Source: Holothuria scabra (lineage: Eukaryota > Echinodermata > Holothuroidea > Aspidochirotida > Holothuriidae). Taken from it: a stretch of DNA of 64,000 nucleotides. The position numbers and the translations under genes were made by a program. Of the stretch, positions 59,801 to 63,345 are shown one piece after another. The notes beneath the pieces are model-generated. The model ran no database searches and was not told the origin of the DNA. It worked only from the letters and a program-made list of their open reading frames with translations. The stretch is from assembly GCA_037179385.1 (NCBI GenBank), contig CM074193.1, positions 39,092,846 through 39,156,845 of the forward strand, given 5' to 3'. Within the stretch, counting starts at the first letter, position 1. Every line of letters starts with the position of its first letter.

Positions 59801-62325
59801 ATAATTCATTGTGAGGGAAAAATGGTTGTCCATCGGACAACAACCAACTTCCAACTTTTGGTTGTCCGTATGGAATTTCAGTTGTCCCGGACAATCGGAC
59901 AACCACGAAAATCGAGCCCTGCTACGGTCACTGGCCTACATGTACAAAGGTAACGACATTTTAAGCCAAAACAACAAACTGAGCTCCAATTACGATGGTA
60001 TGGTTCATGGAACAGATTTGAGTTAACATAATGATTTTGAGCATTCTTAAATACCACTTATATCTTCTGGAATGTTTAATACCAGCAAATTAATAGCAAA
60101 AGGCAGGAAAAATGCGGTGCCATCCTTCCCAGTAACATCGACATCTTGACAGCTTGATCGTCTGCTACTGTGTTGCATGATGGGAAGGACTTCCGCTCGA
60201 CAAGCTATCGAAGACCAATTAGTAAGTGCAGCTAGTCAGTACTTGTACGTCATATAGTAAACTCTCTGTAAATTACGAAATTGTACAGTCACTGTGTAGC
60301 TTTCCCGGTTTTATATGAGATCACATGACAAACACTGACTTCGACTGAAAATTACTCGGCACAGGCTTAACATTACTCGCAGAATTATCCTGCCAAAATT
60401 TCCCTTTTAAAGGTCTTATTTTGTTAACAGACTTCTGTGGAAGGTGAATGTGATGACAAAGATCATCTGTGGAAAGTTTGGTGAGAAAAGGTATCTTTTT
60501 GGGGACGTGAGGGATGCCTACTCACGCGTGAGTAGGCAAAGGAGCTGTGTTTTTGTGTATACCCGGCAAGGGCCCAGAAATGAAGTGTATAGGCCTAGCA
60601 TAGGAACGTAATGCTGGGTCCTGTTCAAGGGCTAGTTCATTCCATGTCATATAGGCCTACTTAGGCCTAGCTTTAGCCCTTGAACAGGGCTGTGTGTTAC
60701 GTTACATGGCCTAAGCTCATTACACTCCACATCACAGCCCTTGCCCCGCTAACACAAAAAATCCCATCACTAGGCGACCTTGGCCAGGGTCGTCATCTCT
60801 CACGTTCACAAATTCCTATGTTTTCTCACCAAACTTTACACAGATGACCTCTGGCACCGCATCCACCTTTCTGCATAAGCTGTTTACCCAGATTCGATGT
60901 TATAATGGTGTATTTTGCCTCGAAAAATTGAACGTAACACTAACTCAATGCGACATGTTTGCAAGCTTTCGAACGACTAAGTAGTCGGTCTTCGATCCTA
61001 CTAAACCACGCGCTGACACGCCTGGCTATTCCTTGTGTACCCGGGCATGCGCTGACACACTGGACGTTAATTTAGTTAACGCTGATATTAATTTCATTAA
61101 ATGCTATTATTAATCATGTTATCATTACTCATTAGGAAGTAAAATACAAAGGACCATTATGCCAATTTTTTACTTTTGTTCGCAAAATGTTGCCAATCAT
61201 TACACATGTTAGAATGGATCGCTGAGTTTTCCACTAGTTACGCGAAACGCCATGCGCTGTCGTACAACTGAGTTCCACGCGCTGCCGTACAAATTGTACG
61301 GCAGCACGTGGAACTTGAGACAGGGCGTACTAGCGGGTGTCAGCGCGCAGAATAGTAGGACTCGTCGTCTTCGTGATATCCACTTTGGGTCAAAGGTCAT
61401 ATCAGGGGTTTCCACTTATTCAAAAAGTTTTTACACTTAGAGAAATTTTGACAACGTTTCAACAATTTCAAAAACACTTAGAAGCTTCAAATACGGACAA
61501 ACAAGAATTTTTCATATGAAATTTGCATTCATTAGGTGGAATGATCGTTAAAGCTATCCATTTGGTGAAATGGTTACAACATTCTAGGAATGATTTTTGA
61601 CTATTTGCAAGTTCATGTAGAAACACTTATTGTACGAGGGCTCATTCAAACGACGGAGTTTCTAACCAGAATCGAAGTGTCATTTTGCTGCATTTTGACC
61701 TCAGACTGTCCATGAAAGCCGATTTATTGGTAACTTTTCGATGGAAAGTCACTTGCACATCATTTTGTGGTAATATAAGTTTGATGTGTGTAATATTTAC
61801 CAGTTTAGAACGTATTTTGTTCTGAAAGCCTAATGATGGCATTCCCTGTGTTAGCGAGGCAAGGGCTGTGATGTGGAGTGTAATGAGCTTAGGCCATGTA
61901 ACATAACACGCAGCCCTGTTCAAGGGCTAGCCTAGCCTTGGCCTAGAAGTATTTGGGGGCGAAACGACCTCCTCTTTGGGGGCGAATCAACCAGGCGAAA
62001 CGACCTTCACTGCGGGGCGAACTGACAAGGGGGCGAAACGACCGGTAACCTAATAATAACCCAATGACAACGTATCTGCCCCAGACTGCCTGAAGCTACG
62101 TAGGCTAACACCAACTTAACCGTTAACGTTGGGCCTAACGTTAAAGCTGTGTTACAACCTCACTTGTAATACCGTAACGTTAGGCTATGATATGTTACGC
62201 ATAATACAAAAAGATGAGCGTACTGTGCCCTTCTTCAGGAGCATTTCTTTGACCATGGCATCCATCGCCCTTTCTCTCTCTTCATGAAGACTTCTCTGCT
62301 GCTCGAGAAGAGTTTCCAATGCCAT
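26755..62325 (-). CDS. SF3A3: SF3A3, splicing factor 3a subunit 3 (SF3a60), 14 exons
   Basis: SF3a60 is the 60-kDa subunit of SF3a, which joins the U2 snRNP and helps engage the intron branch site in the nucleus. The coding exons, in order, are 62224-62325, 52639-52686, 51478-51530, 49174-49279, 47934-48113, 46164-46246, 44882-45020, 42418-42486, 34224-34469, 33646-33810, 30667-30777, 29075-29165, 28049-28104 and 26755-26832. They sum to 1527 nt, or 508 codons plus stop, close to the human length of about 501. All introns are GT-AG and the phases agree. Landmarks are the N-terminal helical region (residues 1-110), a SAP-like domain (about 261-300), an acidic run (about 363-382) and a matrin-type C2H2 zinc finger (C415, C418, H432, H438). 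ATG has A at -3 and G at +4, with an in-frame TAA 15 nt upstream. No exon is disrupted, so the gene looks functional. Confidence 0.97.
26833..28048 (-). other. SF3A3 intron 13
   Basis: GT-AG intron with donor GTGAGT. It contains (CA)n runs at about 27257-27306 and 27498-27522 and a weak SINE-body fragment near 27005-27090 (GTTGAGCCAGCCATGACC, TTTTTTCCAGTTATAAG). No other feature is seen. Confidence 0.7.
28049..28104 (-). CDS. SF3A3: SF3A3 exon 13
   Basis: Encodes residues 466-483 after completing a split Leu codon (465). It reads [18 protein letters not shown] and precedes donor GTGAGT. Confidence 0.96.
28105..29074 (-). other. SF3A3 intron 12
   Basis: GT-AG intron. The segment 28648-28758 is related to the dispersed repeat at 25935-26045. 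No coding signal is seen. Confidence 0.7.
29075..29165 (-). CDS. SF3A3: SF3A3 exon 12 (end of zinc finger)
   Basis: Encodes residues 435-464, beginning [12 protein letters not shown], plus the first base of codon 465. It supplies the last zinc ligand (H438) and the conserved IPNTAHFAN block. Confidence 0.96.
29166..30666 (-). other. SF3A3 intron 11
   Basis: GT-AG intron with AT-rich sequence. No repeat or gene is recognised. Confidence 0.65.
30667..30777 (-). CDS. SF3A3: SF3A3 exon 11 (zinc-finger core)
   Basis: Encodes residues 398-434, beginning [12 protein letters not shown]. The matrin-type finger is visible as CEIC at 415-418 and the first His (432) in AFQRHF. The donor is GTAAGT. Confidence 0.97.
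31440..31578 (+). repeat. SINE copy, truncated at 3' end
   Basis: It begins near a B-box-like GGAGTTCACCTCC and continues through AAGTCATACCAAAAACTTTC, GGAACCTACTGCC and GCAATGGAGTAGGGAAAACA. It stops in the segment matching AAAAAGGCTGTGG, before the tail. Confidence 0.65.
31783..31983 (+). repeat. SINE copy with (CTAT)n tail
   Basis: It runs from a B-box-like GGGTTCACTTCTC through the body (AGAGTCATACCAAAGACTCC, GCAATGGAGTAGGGAAAACA, CCAGTGAGCCACAACTGG, GCCGTGGCCGGCTTGACTTG) to AAACTCTATC and a short (CTAT)n tail. It shares the gene-antisense orientation with the neighbouring copy at 31440. Confidence 0.7.
33646..33810 (-). CDS. SF3A3: SF3A3 exon 10 (acidic region)
   Basis: Encodes residues 343-397: [17 protein letters not shown], an Asp/Glu/Ser-rich run, then the conserved [14 protein letters not shown]. 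The acidic tract is slightly richer in Asp than the human Glu-rich version. Confidence 0.96.
33811..34223 (-). other. SF3A3 intron 9
   Basis: Short GT-AG intron (413 bp) with donor GTAAGT. Nothing else is seen. Confidence 0.75.
34224..34469 (-). CDS. SF3A3: SF3A3 exon 9 (SAP-like domain)
   Basis: Encodes residues 261-342, starting [20 protein letters not shown], the SAP-like helix-extended-helix segment of SF3a60. It continues through [11 protein letters not shown] to a helical stretch ending TELLG. It is the longest exon, at 246 nt. Confidence 0.97.
34678..35230 (-). mobile_element. piggyBac-type non-autonomous element, 553 bp
   Basis: The termini are CCCTTTGCCAGCTAA at the left and its exact reverse complement at the right, each bordered by TTAA (34674-34677 and 35231-35234). 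TTAA duplication together with a CCCTTT start is diagnostic of the piggyBac superfamily. A minus-strand frame at 34689-35027 encodes 112 residues with an acidic Asp/Glu/Ser stretch ([20 protein letters not shown]). This resembles the acidic N terminus of piggyBac transposases, so it is probably a remnant left by internal deletion. The catalytic Asp domain is absent. A 27-bp subterminal motif containing AAATGTACGTG is repeated near the right end. It lies in SF3A3 intron 8. Confidence 0.85.
35437..35935. mobile_element. 499-bp hAT-type MITE rich in TAATCG motifs
   Basis: The ends are CAGGCTTGGGGTAATCG and, inward from the right, CAGGCTTGGGGTGATTAC. A perfect 8-bp target duplication TATCAAAT sits at 35429-35436 and 35936-35943. 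The 8-bp duplication and CAG terminus identify a hAT-type element. Both halves are dense in TAATCGATTAC, GCAATCGTAATC and similar words on both strands. The centre (about 35690-35780) holds a SINE-body fragment (CCATGGCCTTTTTTCCAGTT), apparently inserted earlier and carried along. The open frame at 35426-35815 is not a gene. Confidence 0.85.
35944..36566 (-). other. SF3A3 intron 8 spacer
   Basis: Unique-looking AT-rich intron sequence between the hAT MITE and the LINE insertion. A perfect 14-bp palindrome AGTGAAATTTCACT lies at about 36429-36442. No gene is seen. Confidence 0.5.
36567..36582. repeat. LINE target-site duplication, left copy
   Basis: AAATTATGCCTATCCA occurs here and again, identically, at 41546-41561 directly after the poly(A) tract. 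This fixes both ends of the LINE insertion. Confidence 0.93.
36583..36941 (+). pseudogene. LINE ORF1 remnant (nucleic-acid chaperone C-terminal part)
   Basis: The open frame begins at 36546, but its first ~12 codons are target DNA and duplication. LINE sequence starts at 36583. About 119 residues remain, with the ORF1p features [28 protein letters not shown] and the end [14 protein letters not shown]. These fit the RRM-like and C-terminal domains of L1-type ORF1 proteins, which coat element RNA. The coiled-coil N terminus and the 5' UTR promoter are missing, as expected after incomplete reverse transcription. Confidence 0.8.
37317..38759 (+). pseudogene. LINE ORF2, part 1: AP-type endonuclease and RT start
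   Basis: This part is 480 residues. The apurinic-like endonuclease that nicks the target is at residues 5-231, with N10, E39, Y111 (VNVYGPN), D141 and N143 (GGDFNF), D205 (RLDFF) and H230 (SDHC) in the expected places. It continues through a linker into the start of the RT domain ([13 protein letters not shown]) and then hits TGA at 38757. The adjacent frame continues the expected conserved sequence, so the stop follows a one-base insertion within AAAATTTTGGG at about 38745-38755. The inactivation is real unless it is a homopolymer sequencing error. Confidence 0.92.
38760..41034 (+). pseudogene. LINE ORF2, part 2: reverse transcriptase and C-terminal zinc knuckle
   Basis: The open frame from about 38760 gives ~757 residues. 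Counting residues from 38770, it shows [14 protein letters not shown] (39-52), motif [10 protein letters not shown] (107-115), RQGCPLSP (167-174), the catalytic YADD (209-212), and GLTVNYDK and VLGITIK downstream. A C-x2-C-x8-H-x4-C knuckle begins near residue 633. This order is that of L1/Tx1-type ORF2. All catalytic Asp residues are present, so only the upstream frameshift prevents a full-length ORF2 product. There is no recognised ATG of its own. Confidence 0.93.
41562..42417 (-). other. SF3A3 intron 8, part nearest exon 8
   Basis: Resumes the host sequence after the right target duplication. AT-rich with no repeat recognised. Confidence 0.6.
42418..42486 (-). CDS. SF3A3: SF3A3 exon 8
   Basis: Encodes residues 238-260 ([19 protein letters not shown], then SSSE), matching the human [19 protein letters not shown] segment. 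The acceptor is ACAG and the donor GTGAGT. Confidence 0.96.
42955..44305. mobile_element. 1351-bp non-autonomous hAT-type element
   Basis: The ends are TAGGGATTGGACAAATG and, inward from the right, TAGGGGTTGGACAAGTG. A perfect 8-bp target duplication ACTTAATG flanks it (42947-42954 and 44306-44313). Both subterminal regions carry related CGCAATTTAA/TTGCGATTTTTTG-type words. It contains only short open frames and no transposase motif. It is located in SF3A3 intron 7. Confidence 0.88.
44314..44881 (-). other. SF3A3 intron 7, part nearest exon 7
   Basis: Non-coding. On the minus strand, about 44670-44735 contains TTGGCACTGGATTTGAAATC and TAGGTTTTATTTCC, faintly tRNA-like, but too weak to call a SINE or tRNA. 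Confidence 0.45.
44882..45020 (-). CDS. SF3A3: SF3A3 exon 7
   Basis: Completes the split Arg codon 191 and encodes residues 192-237, from [20 protein letters not shown] to DAGTFPGWP. These match the human YLEMLLEYLQDYTDRVKPL and NGTFPGWP blocks. Confidence 0.96.
45218..45448 (-). repeat. Fullest tRNA-derived SINE copy
   Basis: On the minus strand it starts with a tRNA-like head. An A-box-like TTGGTCCAATGGTAAGAGC lies at 45424-45443 and a B-box-like GGGTTCTATTCCC at 45388-45400, 30-40 bp apart as in an internal Pol III promoter. The body follows with GAGTCATACCAAACACTC, GGAATGGAGTAGGGAAAGC, CCAGTGAGCCACAACTGG and GGCCATGGCCGGCTCGACTT, ending at GGGCCGTTAAACTCCATC. It is a retroposon spread by LINE machinery, not a working tRNA gene. 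It lies in SF3A3 intron 6. Confidence 0.8.
45449..46163 (-). other. SF3A3 intron 6 remainder
   Basis: AT-rich intron sequence without a recognised feature, ending at donor GTTTGT beside exon 6. Confidence 0.6.
46164..46246 (-). CDS. SF3A3: SF3A3 exon 6
   Basis: Encodes residues 164-190 ([20 protein letters not shown], then RKSADYK) plus two bases of Arg 191. The donor GTTTGT is non-optimal. The acceptor TTTTTTACAG is strong. Confidence 0.96.
46247..47933 (-). other. SF3A3 intron 5
   Basis: GT-AG intron with donor GTAAGT. It includes a C-rich run near 47571-47584. No element is resolved. Confidence 0.65.
47934..48113 (-). CDS. SF3A3: SF3A3 exon 5
   Basis: Encodes residues 104-163 in phase 0 at both ends, including [32 protein letters not shown] and NLKGIDGE. 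It has a few more residues around [11 protein letters not shown] than human, which accounts for part of the length difference. Confidence 0.96.
48207..48391. mobile_element. 185-bp hAT-type MITE with 5-bp target duplication
   Basis: Perfect 14-bp terminal inverted repeats CAGGGAATAATTTA are flanked by GAACA on both sides (48202-48206 and 48392-48396). The interior carries further inverse segments (ACACAAATGAAAATTTGTGT). Single left ends of a related family (CAGGGAGCAATTTGTT) occur at 53506 and 54319. CAGGG termini with 5-bp duplications match the hAT5 branch. It lies in SF3A3 intron 4. Confidence 0.8.
48397..49173 (-). other. SF3A3 intron 4 remainder
   Basis: No further feature recognised. 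Donor GTTTGT follows exon 4. Confidence 0.6.
49174..49279 (-). CDS. SF3A3: SF3A3 exon 4
   Basis: Completes Gly 68 and encodes residues 69-103 ([20 protein letters not shown], then [15 protein letters not shown]), the conserved ISGPNEF-type block of the SF3a60 N-terminal region. Confidence 0.96.
49280..49691 (-). other. SF3A3 intron 3, part nearest exon 4
   Basis: Non-coding, with no repeat recognised. Confidence 0.55.
49700..50436. mobile_element. 737-bp inverted-repeat element, probably hAT-type
   Basis: The left end CCACACACTATATGACTTTG and the right end, read inward, CTGCACACTATATGACTTTG agree closely and continue matching to GCAACTCAACT, about 38 bp in all. The flanks are TAAGCTAG (49692-49699) and TAAGCTTT (50437-50444), a decayed 8-bp duplication with 6 of 8 matches. 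Near the right end, 50252-50327 holds an internal palindrome around GGGAAGAAC ... GTTCTTCCC. It is non-coding and lies in SF3A3 intron 3. Confidence 0.65.
50445..51477 (-). other. SF3A3 intron 3, part nearest exon 3
   Basis: Non-coding sequence with many short TACTGTA/TACAGTA words, as in the neighbouring introns. Donor GTGAGT. Confidence 0.55.
51478..51530 (-). CDS. SF3A3: SF3A3 exon 3
   Basis: Encodes residues 51-67 ([17 protein letters not shown]) plus two bases of Gly 68, matching the human RYMEVSGNLRDLYDDKDG. It is the second shortest exon, at 53 nt. Confidence 0.95.
51531..52638 (-). other. SF3A3 intron 2
   Basis: GT-AG intron with donor GTAAGT. Rich in GTACTGTA-like words (for example 52450-52545). 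No element is resolved. Confidence 0.6.
52639..52686 (-). CDS. SF3A3: SF3A3 exon 2
   Basis: Encodes residues 35-50 ([16 protein letters not shown]) in 48 nt, phase 0 at both ends, matching the human LRDQINSDHRTRAMQD. It is the shortest exon, too short for an ORF search to show. It was found by homology and its splice sites (TTTTAG and GTAAGT). Confidence 0.95.
52687..53298 (-). other. SF3A3 intron 1, part nearest exon 2
   Basis: Non-coding, with no repeat recognised. Confidence 0.5.
53299..53405. repeat. Degenerate telomere-like CCCTAA repeats
   Basis: TCCCTAACCCTAACCC at 53299-53314 is followed by further ACCCTAAC/ACCTAACCC words to about 53401, separated by GTACAT-type spacers. It may be a short interstitial telomeric-type sequence or a simple-sequence accident. 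Confidence 0.5.
53506..53600. repeat. Left end of hAT5-like MITE family
   Basis: It begins CAGGGAGCAATTTGTTTTTG, sharing its start with 54319 and, more distantly, with the complete MITE at 48207-48391. No right end was found. Confidence 0.4.
54319..54445. repeat. Second single end of the hAT5-like family
   Basis: It begins CAGGGAGCAATTTGTTCGGG and then has GCATCGCAATTTGCGATGC, a local palindrome also echoed in the MITE at 48207 (GCATCGCAATTTG). GACTTGCGATGCAAATTTTC near 54412 could be part of the opposite arm. No clean right terminus or duplication is visible. Confidence 0.4.
54880..56384 (+). repeat. Second, diverged 145-bp-type array
   Basis: Units carrying the TGACCC-4-TGACCT-1-TGACCT core lie at about 55145, 55962, 56107 and 56263, so the last three are 145 and 156 bp apart. 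A more decayed unit is near 54950. Shared blocks with the 19.6-21.1 kb array are TTACCCTTCTTGAGATA, TGTTTACAAG, AAATGACCTTTGACCTCCAC and CAAAAACTATAGGGATCAT. About 700 bp between 55200 and 55900 does not look like the unit and may be an insertion. It lies in SF3A3 intron 1. Confidence 0.8.
56385..56471 (+). repeat. CA microsatellite and 11-bp terminal hairpin
   Basis: A (CA)n tract is followed by CATCACCATCGCATA and a perfect hairpin with arms GATTCCTTGCC (56443-56453) and GGCAAGGAATC (56461-56471) around a 7-base loop. The first array ends the same way at 21240-21261, so the hairpin marks the right boundary of the element. Confidence 0.7.
56540..57227. mobile_element. Inverted-repeat element interrupted by a hAT MITE
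   Basis: The left terminus CTTTTGTTCACGTTGCATAA recurs inverted at 57207-57227. Once the inserted MITE (56561-56904) and one copy of its duplication are ignored, the match extends for more than 50 bp (ACTCACAATTC, GGTTCTACTGCACG). The element before insertion was about 339 bp. I could not find a target duplication for the outer element, so its superfamily is open. Confidence 0.75.
56561..56904. mobile_element. 344-bp hAT-type MITE with ATAAC duplication
   Basis: The ends are CAGGGCTCGATTTT and, inward from the right, CAGGCCTCGATTTT (13 of 14 matches), flanked by ATAAC at 56556-56560 and 56905-56909. The uninterrupted sequence is preserved in the inverted arm of the host element (57207-57220), which proves that ATAAC is a true 5-bp target duplication. 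The interior repeats GGTTGTCC/GGACAACC words many times. A fragment of the same family sits at 59819-59921. Confidence 0.88.
57228..58311 (-). other. SF3A3 intron 1 spacer
   Basis: No gene is seen. A short tandem duplication AGTGATCGACTCRTGATA occurs twice at 58065-58101. The rest is AT-rich and unremarkable. Confidence 0.45.
59819..59921 (-). repeat. Fragment of the GGTTGTCC hAT MITE family
   Basis: In reverse orientation it ends with AAAATCGAGCCCTG, the inverse of the left terminus at 56561, and contains CGGACAACCAC and GTTGTCCCGGACAATCGG. Its other end is truncated. It lies inside Mutator-like copy 1. Confidence 0.7.
60516..60537. repeat. Perfect 22-bp palindrome
   Basis: Each half reads GCCTACTCACG from its own 5' end and the two halves meet without a spacer at CGCG. 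It lies about 100 bp inside the right terminus of Mutator-like copy 1. Confidence 0.85.
60674..61929 (+). mobile_element. Mutator-like element, copy 2, with ~100-bp inverted termini
   Basis: The left TAGCCCTTGAACAGGGCTG and the right terminus are inverted copies of each other for roughly 100 bp (60674-60777 against 61826-61929) with few mismatches. The flanks GCCTAGCTT (60665-60673) and GCCTAGCCT (61930-61938) are a 9-bp duplication with one difference. A sharp internal palindrome centres near 61292, with arms CCACGCGCTGCCGTAC and GTACGGCAGCACGTGG. A DR1-like GGGTCAAAGGTCA lies at 61387-61399, probably by chance. It is non-coding. Confidence 0.87.
62224..62325 (-). CDS. SF3A3: SF3A3 exon 1 (start codon)
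   Basis: Encodes residues 1-34, beginning [20 protein letters not shown] and ending MLLKKGT, close to the human METILEQQRRYHEEKERL start. ATG context is AAAAATGG. In-frame TAA on the gene strand at 62338-62340 rules out an upstream extension. The donor is GTACGC. Confidence 0.96.
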
Positions 62326-62860
62326 TTTTAAGTCCGTTTAACGTTAAGTCCGTTTCCACCGGCGAATTGTCTCAGTGTCTCGAGACACCTGGCCGCTTAC
62401 CGAGTTCCAGTAGTTGCATACAGTATAGTCGCTGTAGCATTACCGTGGCCCTACAGCAGGCGGGCATATATTACATGTGCATATACTCTGGCAGGATGAC
62501 CCTGACCATTTCGTGCTTTCGATTCGTCCGCTTTCTTTACAGGGAACGCGAAAAATGCCAGCTAATGTGAAAGTATAGTTGATAAGAGGGAGAACGCTCA
62601 ATATTTTAGCACAAATGAATGTCCTGCTTGGCATGAGTCCCCCTGTAGGCAGGGGGTAGTGGAATACGTCCACGGTATTCTCCGCCTGTCGAGGTGACTA
62701 AACGGGAGGACTTGAACAGTATTTGAATAGCATGACACTTAATACGTTCGTGTTGGTATTTCGTTAAATCTTATCTAACTAACCTACTTGGCACGAGTAA
62801 TCCTTGAAGCAATAGAAAGAAATTAATTCAAAAAGACAATTAATACCTGCCATCTAACTT
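62326..62860 (-). promoter_or_regulatory. SF3A3: Likely SF3A3 5' UTR and promoter region
   Basis: This segment is locally richer in CG than the introns. It contains a perfect 14-bp palindrome GTGTCTCGAGACAC at 62375-62388, centred on a CTCGAG E-box-like core 50 bp upstream of the ATG. A short GC hairpin (CCCCCTG/CAGGGGG) lies at 62640-62657. No TATA box is evident close to the start, which suits a housekeeping gene. The transcription start is not determined. Confidence 0.45.
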
Positions 62861-63345
62861 GCATAAATGATGCTAATTAGCCCCATTGTACCATTATTTT
62901 TCTAGTTCTAATCATTTATGATTAGCATAAATGATGCTAGTTAGCCCCATTGTACCATTATTTTTCTGGTTCTAATCATTTATGCACAGGAAAATTGTGT
63001 CAGTATTTATAGTCGAAGTAGGCCATATTCATGGTCCTGAACTCATGATTTTGGGATAATATTTACGACAAGCAGCCATTTTTTGTTCTTCAATTTGCAT
63101 AAATTATGCTAATTAGACGAAGTGGGTCGTTACTAACTTACTCCTAACTATTATGTACTGAGAAAATGTGCGATTAGTGTGCAATTGGTGGAAATTGGCC
63201 ATATTAAGAGCACTGAACTTATTGCTGGGACAATATATTTACAATATGCTGCAATTTTCTAATTTGCATAAATTATGCTAATAAGCCCCAGTGGACCACT
63301 AATCTCTTACTTAAAACTTTTTTCTTGTTCAATAAAAATATGAAG
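62859..63345. repeat. ~168-bp AT-rich tandem repeat
   Basis: The anchor TTTGCATAAATTATGCTAAT and variants occur at 62859, 62924, 63093 and 63261. The last three are 169 and 168 bp apart, and the first pair is a shorter ~65-70-bp duplication. Shared downstream blocks include TAGCCCCATTGTACCA, GAAAATGTGCGATTAGTGTG and TGGCCATATTAAGAGCACTG. The anchor is itself nearly palindromic. Confidence 0.75.

Larger units (their letters stand above)
59003..60634 (+). mobile_element. Mutator-like non-autonomous element, copy 1 (1632 bp)
   Basis: It starts TAGCCCTTGAACAGGG and ends with the inverse CCTGTTCAAGGGCTA, bounded by a perfect 9-bp target duplication GTTCATTCC (58994-59002 and 60635-60643). Duplications of 9 bp point to the Mutator (MULE) superfamily. 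Its left ~640 bp match copy 2 (60674-61310) almost base for base, while its right half differs and includes a GGTTGTCC-family MITE fragment. A 22-bp perfect palindrome (60516-60537) lies near the right end. No transposase is encoded. Confidence 0.82.
58312..62050. mobile_element. Inverted-repeat element (~0.83 kb) split by two Mutator-like insertions
   Basis: The left end GGTAGCCGGTCGCTTCGCCC and the right end, read inward, GGTTACCGGTCGTTTCGCCC match and continue through TTGYCAGTTCGCCCC. Both subterminal zones hold a cluster of CCAGTTCGCCCCC-like words (58330-58452 and, inverted, 61955-62043), which look like transposase-binding arrays. Removing the two nested elements leaves about 833 bp. 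The flanks share TAATAAC-type words, but I could not settle a target duplication. It lies in SF3A3 intron 1, ending about 170 bp from exon 1. Confidence 0.7.

Noticed and set aside
61387..61399. DR1 nuclear-receptor site inside Mutator-like copy 2
   Set aside because: A single GGGTCAAAGGTCA outside the satellite family, with no neighbouring half-sites. Chance is likely.
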